NCBI RefSeq assembly: GCF_000285835.1 | Contig: NZ_HE978604.1 | Coordinates: 1-64,000, forward strand | DNA length: 64,000 bases | Source of the DNA: Brevibacterium senegalense | GTDB lineage: Bacteria; Actinomycetota; Actinomycetes; Actinomycetales; Brevibacteriaceae | Direction: 5' to 3' | In this document: in pieces, positions 40,013-48,117 of the stretch | How the letters are laid out: each line of letters starts with the position of its first letter | Position numbering within the stretch: the first letter of the stretch is position 1 | Notes under the pieces: generated by a model | What the model was told of the DNA's origin: nothing | The model's input: the letters and a program-made list of their open reading frames with translations, nothing else | The model's database searches: none | Translations under genes and position numbers: made by a program

Positions 40013-41383
40013 GTGAGCCGGCGACGCGTGCGCAGGCGTGTCCTGCAGATCCTGGCGATCCTCGCCGTGCTGGGCCTCGTCGCCACGATGCTCTACCGGG
40101 GAGCGGCCCAGGCCGCCACCCCCAGCGCGGATGCCGCACCGCCGGACGCCGGGGAGCGGGAGGACAGCGCGCAGGAGCCGGGACCCGGCCAGTGGTTCAT
40201 GGAGCCGTACGGGATCCAGGACCTCTGGGAGACGTCCCGAGGTGAGGGCGTGACGGTCGCGGTCATCGACTCCGGCGTCAACGACCAGCACGAGAACCTC
40301 ACCGGCCGGGTGACGGCCGCCCAGGACTTCTCCGGTACCGGCCGCGACGGCACGGAGCCGGTGGGCGACGAGTCGATCATCCACCACGGCACGGCGGTCG
40401 CGGGGGTCATCGCCGGCAGCGGCACCGGCAGCGGCCCGGTGGGCGTCGCACCGGAGGCGGACATCGCCTCGGCCTCCGTCTGGCTGGGCGGGGGAGCGCC
40501 CGCGGCCTCGCAGTCGACCCGGGTGCAGGCGGAGCGGGCGCTGCGCTGGGCGGTCGACAACGGCGCCACCGTCATCAACATGTCATTGGGCTGGGACGAC
40601 CCGTCGTGGCCCGAGTCCTGGGACTCCGCCTTCGCGTACGCGTACGAGCACGATGCGGTCGTCATCGCGTGCGTGGGCAACCGATCGCAGGGCGCCACGC
40701 AGGCCTGGTCGCCCGCGACGGTCCCCGGCGTCGTGGGGGTGGGCGGACTCACGAAGGACGGCACGATCCGCGACTCGTCGTCCGCGCCCGGCACCGCCGT
40801 CGACCTCATGGGCCCCGCCGAGGACATCCCGGTCCCCTTCTGGGAGGGCGGCTACGGGACCGCGGACGGCTGCTCCTTCGCCGCCCCCGTCGTCGCGGGC
40901 GTCGCCGCGCTCCTGCGCTCCGCCCACCCGGACTGGACCGCGGACCAGGTGACCGCGGCGCTCCGGGAGTCCGCCGGTCCGGTCGAGGGGCACGACGGCC
41001 AGGGCACCGCCGAGGAGCCCGACCCCCTCGTGGGCGCCGGCCGGCTCGATCCCGCGGCCGCCCTGGACTGGGAGGCGCGGACGGACGTGCCGTCCGCGGC
41101 CGGGCAGCTGGAGGACTGGGTGCGGATGCACCGCCGTGCGGAACCCCAGCCCGAGGCCGGGGAGACGACCGCTGCGACGGAGGACGCCGAGGCCGACGGG
41201 CCGGTGCTGGCCGACGGCACCGTCGCGGCCTCGGGCACGGCCTCGCCCGTGCTGGGTCCCGTGCTCGTCGCGGCCGGCGGGGCCGCAGGAGCGGGCCTGC
41301 TGCTGGCGGCCGGCATCCTGGCCGTGCGCGGGCGGCGGGCCGGATCCCAGGACCCGGCCGAGGCCTCGGCGACGGAGTCCTGA
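40013..41383 (+). CDS. membrane-anchored S8 subtilisin-like protease (mycosin-like)
   Basis: The 456-residue protein has a basic start and hydrophobic signal (RRRVLQILAILAVLGLVATML), a subtilisin domain with Asp86 (AVIDSGVN), His125 (HHGTAVAGVIAG), the oxyanion Asn about 223 (VGNRS) and Ser288 in GCSFAAPVVAGVAAL, then a Pro/Ala/Glu linker and a C-terminal transmembrane helix (about 414-440) with a basic stop. So the protease is exposed outside the cell. The residue before the catalytic Ser is Cys rather than the usual Thr. No ESX genes adjoin it. It starts two bases after the ppx stop. Confidence 0.9.
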   Translation: MSRRRVRRRVLQILAILAVLGLVATMLYRGAAQAATPSADAAPPDAGEREDSAQEPGPGQWFMEPYGIQDLWETSRGEGVTVAVIDSGVNDQHENLTGRVTAAQDFSGTGRDGTEPVGDESIIHHGTAVAGVIAGSGTGSGPVGVAPEADIASASVWLGGGAPAASQSTRVQAERALRWAVDNGATVINMSLGWDDPSWPESWDSAFAYAYEHDAVVIACVGNRSQGATQAWSPATVPGVVGVGGLTKDGTIRDSSSAPGTAVDLMGPAEDIPVPFWEGGYGTADGCSFAAPVVAGVAALLRSAHPDWTADQVTAALRESAGPVEGHDGQGTAEEPDPLVGAGRLDPAAALDWEARTDVPSAAGQLEDWVRMHRRAEPQPEAGETTAATEDAEADGPVLADGTVAASGTASPVLGPVLVAAGGAAGAGLLLAAGILAVRGRRAGSQDPAEASATES

Positions 41384-41422
41384 GACTGGCTGGGAATGGG
41401 CCGGACGAGCCTGCGGAACGGC

Positions 41423-41440
41423 TAGTGAAAAGTTTCACAA
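41423..41440 (+). promoter_or_regulatory. Rex-type operator upstream of ndh
   Basis: The 18 bases read TAGTGA-N6-TCACAA with inner inverted repeat GTGAAA/TTTCAC. This matches the Rex redox-sensor site TTGTGA-N6-TCACAA at every conserved position but one. It lies just upstream of the TAGGAT -10 box, in the place where a bound repressor would exclude polymerase. No rex gene is in the window. Confidence 0.7.
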
Positions 41441-41445
41441 GGACT

Positions 41446-41451
41446 TAGGAT
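41446..41451 (+). promoter_or_regulatory. -10 box of leaderless ndh promoter
   Basis: TAGGAT ends six bases before the ndh ATG, five bases downstream of the Rex-like operator. Confidence 0.6.
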
Positions 41452-41457
41452 GAGGGC

Positions 41458-42831
41458 ATGGCTCTCATCAGAAACAACGCTCTGCGTCCCCGCATCCTCA
41501 TCGTCGGCGGAGGCTACCTGGGCTTCGTGACCGCCCAGAACCTCCTCAAGAACCTGGGACGGGGCGAGGCCACCGTCACGGTCGTCGACCCCAACCCATA
41601 CCTGACCTACGCGCCGTTCCTGCCGGAGGTCGCCGGCGGCAGCATCGAGCCCCGCCACGCGATCGTCCCGCTGCGCACCCACCTCAAGGGCGCGGAGGTC
41701 ATCACCGGCTCCGTCGCGAGCATCAACCACGAGAAGAAGTTCGTCGTCGTCGAGCAGGAGGGCTACGAGCCCTTCGAGCTGGACTACGACCAGATCGTCA
41801 TGGCCGCCGGCTCCGTGCCGCGCGCGCTGCCCATCCCGGGCCTCGCGGAGGAGGGGATCGGCGTCAAGCGGATCGAGGAGGCCGTCGCGCTGCGCGACCA
41901 CATCCTCAACCGCCTGGCCGAGGCCTCGCTCATGGAGGACGACGCGGAGCGCCGCCGGGCGCTCACCTACGTGTTCGTGGGCGGCGGCTTCGCGGGCATC
42001 GAGGCGCTGGGCGAGCTCGAGGACATGGCGCGCGCCGCTGTCGCGCAGTACGACACGCTCACGGAGGCGGACATCCGCTTCGTGCTGGTCGAGGCCCTGG
42101 GCCGCGTCATGCCGGAGGTGGGCGAGGCGCAGGCGCGCTGGGTCGTCGACCACCTGCGCGAGCGCGGCGTCGACGTCTACCTGGAGACCTTCCTCAAGGA
42201 CTGCACGAACAAGCACATCGTGCTGTCGAACGGTGAGGAGTTCGACGCGGACCTCGTCGTCTGGAACGCAGGCGTCAAGGCGAACCCGATCCTCGTCGAC
42301 TCCGACCTGCCGCTGGATGAGCGCGGCCGCGTGACGGTCCGTGCGGACCTGCGCGTGGAGAACGAGGACGGCGTCGTCGAGGGCGCGTGGGCCGCGGGCG
42401 ACAACGCGGCGGTCCCGGACCTGTCCGGCGAGGGCCCCGGAGGCTTCTGCGTCCCCAACGCGCAGCACGCGATGCGCCAGGCGCCGGTGCTCGCGAAGAA
42501 CCTGCTCGCCTCGATGCGCGGCGAGACGGTCTTCACCCAGTACTTCCACAAGTCGCTGGGTGCGGTCGCGGGCATGGGCCTCTACAAAGGCGTCGCCCAG
42601 ATCGGCAACACGGAGCTGCGCGGCGTCCTCGCGTGGGCGATGCACCGCCTGTACCACGGCTACGCGATCCCCACGACGGAGCGCTCGGTGCGCGTGTTCG
42701 GGAACTGGTTCATCAACCTGGTGTCCGGTCGTGACCTGACGTCGCTCAAGGACATCGACGTGCCGCGTCGCGCCTTCGTCGAGGCGGCGAACTCGAAGCC
42801 GGCTCCGCAGAAGGAGAAGGCGAACGCCTGA
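41458..42831 (+). CDS. ndh: type II NADH:quinone dehydrogenase
   Basis: The 457-residue flavoprotein oxidises NADH and reduces membrane quinone without pumping protons. FAD-binding motif ILIVGGGYLGFVTAQ at the N-terminus, NADH-binding motif YVFVGGGFAGIEALGEL in the middle, AAGSVPRALPIPG and the C-terminal FAD block WAAGDNAAVPD are all present. A C-terminal amphipathic region (about 400-457) would hold it to the membrane face. The promoter carries a good Rex site, implying induction when NADH is high. Its transcript ends at the stem-loop 42867-42903. Confidence 0.95.
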   Translation: MALIRNNALRPRILIVGGGYLGFVTAQNLLKNLGRGEATVTVVDPNPYLTYAPFLPEVAGGSIEPRHAIVPLRTHLKGAEVITGSVASINHEKKFVVVEQEGYEPFELDYDQIVMAAGSVPRALPIPGLAEEGIGVKRIEEAVALRDHILNRLAEASLMEDDAERRRALTYVFVGGGFAGIEALGELEDMARAAVAQYDTLTEADIRFVLVEALGRVMPEVGEAQARWVVDHLRERGVDVYLETFLKDCTNKHIVLSNGEEFDADLVVWNAGVKANPILVDSDLPLDERGRVTVRADLRVENEDGVVEGAWAAGDNAAVPDLSGEGPGGFCVPNAQHAMRQAPVLAKNLLASMRGETVFTQYFHKSLGAVAGMGLYKGVAQIGNTELRGVLAWAMHRLYHGYAIPTTERSVRVFGNWFINLVSGRDLTSLKDIDVPRRAFVEAANSKPAPQKEKANA

Positions 42832-42866
42832 TCCGCTGAGCTGAGCGTGTCGCTCAGCGACTGATG

Positions 42867-42903
42867 ACGCGACCCCGGGCCGTATGCGGTTCCGGGGTCG
42901 CGT
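42867..42903 (+). terminator. ndh terminator
   Basis: A 12-bp perfect stem (42867-42878 with 42892-42903) with a 13-base loop lies 36 bases after the ndh stop. A smaller 8-bp hairpin (42840-42847 with 42851-42858) precedes it. Confidence 0.75.
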
Positions 42904-43021
42904 CGTCTCCGCGGGGGCGTCATCGGGAGCAGTGGTCGCGGTGGGCTTCCCCGCACGTCCCTGTGGTGAGGCTTGGCTAAGATGGAGGGTCAGGGACGAC
43001 CAGCTGGACGGAAGGAGAGGC

Positions 43022-43537
43022 GTGGACCCGTCGACGTGGAACCTGCCGCTCCTGGTCGTGTGGCTCATCATGTACGGCATCATCCTGTGCCGCGCCGGCG
43101 CCACCTACGTGCTGGGCAGGCTGGCGCGCGGGGGACTGGCGAAATCGCCGCGGATCCGGGCGCTGCTCGCGTCGGAGGGTTACGCGAAGGCGGAGGAGCG
43201 GGTCAACCGCTGGGGCGCGCCCGTCGTGGCGATCAGCTTCCTGACCGTGGGCTTCCAGACGCTCGCGAACCTGGCGGCCGGCACCACCCGGATGCCGTGG
43301 CTCCGCTATGCGGCGGCGCTGGCCGTGGGCGGGGCCGCGTGGGCGACGGTGTACTCCGTCGTGGGCTTCGCGGGCTTCCGCGCGATCATGCTGGCGTACC
43401 GGCAGGCTCCGGTGCTGACGCTGAGCGTGGCGGCGGTGATCGTCGTGACGCTGGTCGTGCTGCTGGTGGTGACGGGCCGGAAGCGGTCGGCACGCCGGGA
43501 GCGGGTGCCGGAGGAGACGGCGGAGCCGCTACTCTGA
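43022..43537 (+). CDS. DedA/VTT-like small membrane protein
   Basis: The 171-residue protein has a short N-terminal helix (NLPLLVVWLIMYGIILCRAG), a cytoplasmic-type loop rich in Arg/Ala, then RWGAPVVAISFLTVGFQTLANLAAGTTRMPWLRYAA, resembling the VTT/DedA core (R-G-hydrophobic-F-G-N-AG-M), followed by two more helices and an Arg/Lys-rich tail. Several actinobacterial proteins of this size share this pattern; the exact family is uncertain. The GTG at 43022 has GGAAGGAG five bases upstream. It is monocistronic and immediately precedes the tRNA. Confidence 0.8.
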   Translation: MDPSTWNLPLLVVWLIMYGIILCRAGATYVLGRLARGGLAKSPRIRALLASEGYAKAEERVNRWGAPVVAISFLTVGFQTLANLAAGTTRMPWLRYAAALAVGGAAWATVYSVVGFAGFRAIMLAYRQAPVLTLSVAAVIVVTLVVLLVVTGRKRSARRERVPEETAEPLL

Positions 43538-43545
43538 GGGTGCAC

Positions 43546-43619
43546 GCCCCCATAGCCCAACCGGCAGAGGCAGTCGACTTAAAATCGATTCAGTCTGGGT
43601 TCGAACCCCAGTGGGGGCA
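43546..43619 (+). tRNA. tRNA with anticodon TAA (annotated Leu), short variable loop
   Basis: A 74-base cloverleaf: acceptor 43546-43552 with 43612-43618 and discriminator A43619, a D-arm, anticodon stem 43573-43577 with 43585-43589, anticodon TAA (43580-43582) inside loop CTTAAAA, variable loop of five bases (TCAGT), T-arm CTGGG/CCCAG with loop TTCGAAC. CCA is not encoded. UAA reads UUA, so the label is Leu, yet bacterial tRNA-Leu normally has a long variable arm. Discriminator A agrees with leucine identity. The residue identity should be treated as open. Confidence 0.85.
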
Positions 43620-43788
43620 CCGTTGGAGTTTCGTCATGCGACAGGCAGTGCGGCCTGCATGCTCAGAACGCGGAATTCACTGTCAGATGCCTGGTTCTGC
43701 GATAGAGCGACGGCATTTCTGCGGTCGGAGGTGCTGAAACCCGGTCACTCAATCGTCGGATTCCGATCTCAGTGCCGCGACCGGCCGC
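43620..43788. other. lower-G+C intergenic stretch beside the tRNA
   Basis: About 170 bases, visibly less G+C-rich than the rest of the window, with no supported gene, directly downstream of the tRNA 3' end and before the TM2 gene. It could be a scar of an element that once used the tRNA as its attachment site. I see no integrase remnant or direct repeat of the tRNA end, so this remains speculation. Confidence 0.4.
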
Positions 43789-44019
43789 TCACACGTAGCC
43801 CAGGGCCCTCCGTGCGTTGACGCGGCGCGTCTCGCCCCGGATCGTGAAGAGCGAGATGATCGTCCCCACGTAGAAGAAGCCCAGCGTCAGCAGGAACAGG
43901 ATCCCCGTGAGGATCTTCCCCAGGTAGAAGTACTGGAGCCCTGCGACGAAGAAGAATCCCAGGATCGTGAGGACGAGTGCTAGACCCTCGTCCTTGGCGG
44001 GTGCTGCGGGGTAGGACAT
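43789..44019 (-). CDS. TM2 domain-containing protein
   Basis: The 76-residue protein has a short polar start (MSYPAAPAKDEGLA), then two helices with the TM2 motif (LVLTILGFFFVAGLQYFYLGKILTGILFLLTLGFFYVGTIISLF) and a basic tail (RGETRRVNARRALG). TM2 proteins are small membrane proteins of unknown function often near signalling genes. AGGAGG precedes the ATG at good spacing. It has no operon partner. Confidence 0.9.
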   Translation of the reverse strand: MSYPAAPAKDEGLALVLTILGFFFVAGLQYFYLGKILTGILFLLTLGFFYVGTIISLFTIRGETRRVNARRALGYV

Positions 44020-44152
44020 GGGGACCTCCTGCGCGGTCGGCTGCTGTGTGCGTGTCCGTCCGATTCTCTCAGTGCGGAGTGAACGGCGGCAGAGGGCTAC
44101 CCATACTGACGCGCTGGTGGTCGCGCGCCGCTGGGTGATTCTGGAGGGGACC

Positions 44153-44409
44153 GTGCACGTCGTTGTGCACGCGGAGAGGAGAACGCCGGCACAGCGACCG
44201 GACCCGCAGCCGTACGTGATGTACCCGCGGCACATCGCGGACGACGGGAGCTTCTCGATCGCCGCCGCCGTCTGGGACGTGGGGTAGGGCACCCCGGTGC
44301 ACGGCCACGAGACCTGGGGCGTCGTGGGCATCCACTCCGGCGCTCCTACGACCCGGCGACGGGAGCTGTGGACTGGTTCGTCTCGTCGTGGGAGCCACTG
44401 CAGGTGTGA
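44153..44409 (+). pseudogene. degraded small gene of unknown family
   Basis: A GTG at 44153 preceded by GGAGGGG opens a frame reading about 44 residues to an in-frame TAG at 44285-44287. The same frame continues with HGHETWGVVGIHSG and then, after a one-base loss near 44340, resumes one frame over as RSYDPATGAVDWFVSSWEPL to a TGA at 44407-44409. Repairing both lesions gives one protein of about 85 residues with coherent Trp/Tyr/Asp-rich sequence. The family is unrecognised. The two lesions suggest a gene under decay, not a sequencing slip. Confidence 0.5.
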
Positions 44410-44441
44410 CCGGACTTCAGCGGTGCCGGGCGGCGCGGCGC

Positions 44442-44447
44442 TAGGGT
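44442..44447 (+). promoter_or_regulatory. -10 box of leaderless FAD oxidoreductase promoter
   Basis: TAGGGT ends seven bases before the ATG at 44455. The intervening GGAGG abuts the ATG and is too close to act as a ribosome site. Confidence 0.55.
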
Positions 44448-44454
44448 CGGAGGT

Positions 44455-45675
44455 ATGGACTCACCGATCGTCATCGCAGGCGGCGGCGCCGCCGGCCGTG
44501 CCGCCGCGCAGACCCTGCTGGCCGCTGGAGCTCAACCGCTGCTGCATCTGGCCGGCCCCGACGGCGAGGTACTCGACCGCACCCTCGTCGACAAGGCGAT
44601 CATGACCGGCCGCATCACCCCCGAGCGCGCGCAGTCGATGCGTCCGCCGCTCGACGGCCTCGAGACCCGCACGGACTCCCTCGTCACGGTCGACCCGCCG
44701 TCACCCGCCGAGGCCGCCCCCGGTGCCGCTGACCCGCTGCGGCTGACGCTCGGGTCGGGGGAGGAGATCGACGCCGCGGCCCTCCTCGTCGCCACCGGCT
44801 CCAGCCCGCGGACCGTCGACGTGCCCGGTCACGCCCCGTGGGCGCGGGCCGGACGGCTGACGACGCTCCACTCGGTCGCGGATGCGATGACCGTCCGCAC
44901 GCTCCTGGCGGACAGGACGGGTGCCCGCGTCCTGGTGAGCGGCGCCGGACTCGTGGGGTCGGAGGCCGCGACCCTCCTGTCCGAGGCCGGGCACACCGTC
45001 ACGCTCGTCGCGCCCTCGACCCCGCCGGGGGAGGCCGCACTGGGACGCACGCTCGCGTCCCGCCTCGCGCAGATCCACGCGGAGGCCGTCGACACCCGGT
45101 TCGGCGCCCGCCTCGTCCGACTGGAGGAGCTCCCGGGCTCCGCACCCGGCGTCGCAGTCCTGTCCGATGGATCGCGGATCGAGGCGGACCTCGTCATCAT
45201 CGCCCACGGCGCACGTCCGCACGTGCCGCAGGGTGTGGGCGGAGAAGCCGGCATCCCGGTCGACGACCGCCTGCGCGTGCGCGGACGCCCCGACATCTTG
45301 GCCGCCGGTGCCGTCGCCCTCTTCACCGCGGGCGACCGTCGCACCGCCCACGACACAGACGGCCGAACCGCCTACCGCATCGACCACTGGGACGACGCGG
45401 AGGCGCAGGGCGTCCATGCCGCCCGCACGCTGCTCCACGACCGGGGGCTGAGGGAGGACCCGGGAGCCTACCGTCCGCTGGCCCCCTGGTCCGCCCGCAT
45501 CCACGGCCGTCAGCTGGCGGGCTTCGGACACCGCCTGCCCGGAGCGCAGGAGCGGATCGTGAGCGAGGATCCGCTGCTGGTCGAGTTCGTGGACGAAGCC
45601 GGGGACGCCTGCGCTGTCCTCGGACTGGACGCCGGACGCATGCTGCGCGACCACGGGCGTAGCCTGCGAGGATGA
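44455..45675 (+). CDS. FAD-dependent pyridine nucleotide-disulphide-type oxidoreductase
   Basis: The 406-residue flavoprotein has a FAD motif VIAGGGAAGRAAAQTLL at the N-terminus, ALLVATGSSPRTVDVPGH and a second Rossmann VLVSGAGLVGSEAATLL for NAD(P)H. It resembles the NADH oxidase/rubredoxin or ferredoxin reductase-like and Nir-type flavoproteins, with C-terminal dimerisation residues. No CxxxxC disulphide near the FAD motif is visible, so it is not a classical disulphide reductase. It overlaps the following MFS gene by four bases, hinting at a shared role. The electron acceptor is unknown. Confidence 0.85.
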   Translation: MDSPIVIAGGGAAGRAAAQTLLAAGAQPLLHLAGPDGEVLDRTLVDKAIMTGRITPERAQSMRPPLDGLETRTDSLVTVDPPSPAEAAPGAADPLRLTLGSGEEIDAAALLVATGSSPRTVDVPGHAPWARAGRLTTLHSVADAMTVRTLLADRTGARVLVSGAGLVGSEAATLLSEAGHTVTLVAPSTPPGEAALGRTLASRLAQIHAEAVDTRFGARLVRLEELPGSAPGVAVLSDGSRIEADLVIIAHGARPHVPQGVGGEAGIPVDDRLRVRGRPDILAAGAVALFTAGDRRTAHDTDGRTAYRIDHWDDAEAQGVHAARTLLHDRGLREDPGAYRPLAPWSARIHGRQLAGFGHRLPGAQERIVSEDPLLVEFVDEAGDACAVLGLDAGRMLRDHGRSLRG

Positions 45676-46991
45676 CCCCTCACGACGAGCCCCGCTTCCC
45701 CGACCGCCGCACACGGGCGATCGCGTGGCGCGGACTCGTCCTGGGCGTGCTCGCCCAGCTGTCCTACACCTTCGCCGTCACCGGCCCCGCGTTCCTCATC
45801 CCGCATCTGCGCGCGCAGGAGGGCTACTCACTCGCGGAGGGTGGCATGGTCGGGACCGCGACGAGCATCGGCATGGTGCTCACCCTCGTGGTGTGGGGCG
45901 CACTGTCCGACCGTCGGGGTGAGCGACTGGCCCTGGTCCTGGGCCTCGTCTTCAGCGGTGCGGCCGCCATCGGTGGACTCCTGCTCGTGTGGGCGGACCT
46001 CGTCCACTCGTCGTTCGCCCTGGCCGTCGTGCTCGCCGCCGTGGGTGCGGCCGGTGCGAGCGTCAACACCGCGACGGGCCGCGTCGTCGCCGGCTGGTTC
46101 CCGCGCAGCATGCGCGGCATGGCGATGGGCATCCGCCAGATGGCGCTGCCCCTGGGCACCGCGATCGGCGCGGTCCTCGTCCCGCCGCTGGCGGACACGT
46201 GGGGTCTCGCCGGGTTCTTCGCGTTCGCCGCCGCCCTGTGCCTCGTCAGCGGCGTCGCCTGTCACCTGGGCGTCGTCGACCCGCCCCGCCCGGCCGGTGC
46301 GTCCGTCACCACCCCTCCGGCGGACGACGCAGGGCTCGCCGAGGCCCCGCGGACCCCCGCTGCCCCCGCCCCCGGTGCGCCGGCAGCGGGGGCCGGTGCG
46401 GCCTCGGCGGATGTGAATCCGTACCGGGAGGACTCGTTCCTGTGGCGGATCCACACGGTGTCCGCCCTGCTGGTCGTCCCGCAGGCGACCTTCGCGACGT
46501 TCGGCCTCGTGTGGCTCATGGACACCCAGGAGATGGGTGCGGCGACCGCGGGCCTGCTGGTGGGCGCGGCACAGCTGCTGGGCGCGCTGGCCCGCATCAC
46601 CATGGGCGCCGTGAGCGACTGGGCGCCGTCCCGCGTCCTCGTCCTGCGGTGCGTGGCGTGGTCCGCGGCGGTGCTGACGGCCTCGGTGGCACTCGTGTCG
46701 CTGGGAGTGATGCCGGTGCTGGCCGGCGTGCTCCTGGCGTTCGCCTCCGCGGCCTCGGTCGCGGACAACGGGCTGGCGTTCACGTCGATCGCGGAGGCGG
46801 CCGGCGTGCGCTGGTCGGGCAAGGCGATGGGGATCCAGAACACGGGGCAGCACGTGCTGTCCGCGGCGGTGGGACCGGGGATCGGCGGACTCATCTCCGC
46901 CGTGGGCTACCCGATCGCGCTGGGGGCGGTCGCGGTCGTCCCGGTCGTCGCGTCGTTCCTGGTCCCGCGTCGCGACATCGAGAGGATCTGA
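45672..46991 (+). CDS. MFS transporter
   Basis: The 439-residue protein is a twelve-helix major facilitator. The N-terminal half has WRGLVLGVLAQLSYTFAVTGPAFLIPHL and the loop 2-3 motif GALSDRRGERLALVLG. An Ala/Pro-rich cytoplasmic linker of about 50 residues separates the halves, and the C-terminal half has GAVSDWAPSRVLVLRC. The substrate is unknown. It is translationally coupled to the FAD oxidoreductase, so it may export a product or import a substrate of that enzyme. Confidence 0.88.
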   Translation: MTPHDEPRFPDRRTRAIAWRGLVLGVLAQLSYTFAVTGPAFLIPHLRAQEGYSLAEGGMVGTATSIGMVLTLVVWGALSDRRGERLALVLGLVFSGAAAIGGLLLVWADLVHSSFALAVVLAAVGAAGASVNTATGRVVAGWFPRSMRGMAMGIRQMALPLGTAIGAVLVPPLADTWGLAGFFAFAAALCLVSGVACHLGVVDPPRPAGASVTTPPADDAGLAEAPRTPAAPAPGAPAAGAGAASADVNPYREDSFLWRIHTVSALLVVPQATFATFGLVWLMDTQEMGAATAGLLVGAAQLLGALARITMGAVSDWAPSRVLVLRCVAWSAAVLTASVALVSLGVMPVLAGVLLAFASAASVADNGLAFTSIAEAAGVRWSGKAMGIQNTGQHVLSAAVGPGIGGLISAVGYPIALGAVAVVPVVASFLVPRRDIERI

Positions 46992-47052
46992 GGAGCCGCG
47001 GCCCCATTCACCGATCGTTCACGCGACGGGTCTATGGTGCGAGTCTGTCGGC

Positions 47053-47982
47053 ATGAGCGAGGGGACACCAGTGGCGAAGCTGCATCCGAGACAGCGCGAG
47101 AATCTGCGCGAGTACATCGACCGTCTCAACCTGGAGGGATACCAGGTCCTGGACGGGCACACACCCGACCCGGACCTCATCGATCCGGGCGGCGCGGCGG
47201 TCGAGACGTGGCGCGAGGGGTACCCCTACGACGAGCGGATGGACCGCGAGACCTACGAGCTGGAGAAGTACCGGCTGCAGGTCGAGCTGCTCAAGTTCCA
47301 GTACTGGGGGCAGGACACCGGCCGCAGCCACGTCATCGTCTTCGAGGGCCGCGACGCCGCCGGCAAGGGCGGCACCATCAAGCGCTTCACGGAGCACCTG
47401 AACCCGCGTGCGGCGCGCGTCGTGGCGCTCAACAAGCCGTCGAACGTGGAGCAGGGGCAGTGGTACTTCCAGCGCTACATCCAGCACCTGCCCACCGCCG
47501 GCGAGATCGTCATGTTCGACCGCTCCTGGTACAACCGCGCCAACGTGGAGCGCGTCATGGGCTTCTGCTCCGATGAGGAGTACGAGATCTTCATGGAGCA
47601 GGCGCCCGTCTTCGAGAAGATGCTCATCGACTCCGGCATCCACGTGACGAAGTTCTGGTTCTCCGTCACGCAGGCGGAGCAGCGCACCCGCTTCGCGATC
47701 CGCCAGATCGACCCGGTGCGGCAGTGGAAGCTCTCGCCCATGGACCTCGAGTCGCTGGACCGGTGGGAGGACTACACCGCGGCGAAGGAAGCGACGTTCC
47801 TGCGCACGGACACGGACTTCGCGCCCTGGATCACGATCAAGTCGAACGACAAGAAGCGCGCCCGTCTCAACGCGATGCGCCACTTCCTCGACCAGTTCGA
47901 CTACGACGGCAAGGACCCGGAGGTCGTGTACCCGGCGGATCCCGCGCTCGTCATGCGCGGTCGCGAAGCCGTGGGCGACTGA
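47053..47982 (+). CDS. ppk2: polyphosphate kinase 2
   Basis: The 309-residue enzyme is a class I PPK2, phosphorylating ADP or GDP with polyphosphate. Walker A GRDAAGKGGTIKRF (about 99-112), MFDRSWYNRANVERVMGF (catalytic Asp and Arg), KFWFSVTQAEQRTRF and a conserved C-terminal block with DRWEDYTAAKEATF and WITIKSNDKKRARLNAMR are present. Length is normal. ATG 47053 is seven bases after a possible initiation point of TATGGT (47033-47038); the internal GTG at 47071, with GAGGGG upstream, could instead start a 303-residue form. It is monocistronic. Confidence 0.93.
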   Translation: MSEGTPVAKLHPRQRENLREYIDRLNLEGYQVLDGHTPDPDLIDPGGAAVETWREGYPYDERMDRETYELEKYRLQVELLKFQYWGQDTGRSHVIVFEGRDAAGKGGTIKRFTEHLNPRAARVVALNKPSNVEQGQWYFQRYIQHLPTAGEIVMFDRSWYNRANVERVMGFCSDEEYEIFMEQAPVFEKMLIDSGIHVTKFWFSVTQAEQRTRFAIRQIDPVRQWKLSPMDLESLDRWEDYTAAKEATFLRTDTDFAPWITIKSNDKKRARLNAMRHFLDQFDYDGKDPEVVYPADPALVMRGREAVGD

Positions 47983-48117
47983 CGGACGTACAGCAGGGTG
48001 CGCGGCGGCGAAGTCGCGGGCGACGGAGCGGAGGGCGCGCGGCGGGAGGCGCATCGCTGGGCGCGGCGAACGTGCTGCGCGGCGGGGTGCATCGCGGCGC
48101 CAGCCAGGCGCTTCGTT

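Larger units (their letters stand above)
44020..44454. other. 435-base gap containing a degraded gene
   Basis: The only coding traces are in 44153-44409, described as a pseudogene. The rest has no intact reading frame with coding character. It also contains the -10 box of the FAD oxidoreductase gene. Confidence 0.5.

Noticed and set aside
43611-43820. Short frame in the gap after the tRNA
   Set aside because: It begins inside the tRNA T-arm and acceptor and has no ribosome site or motif.
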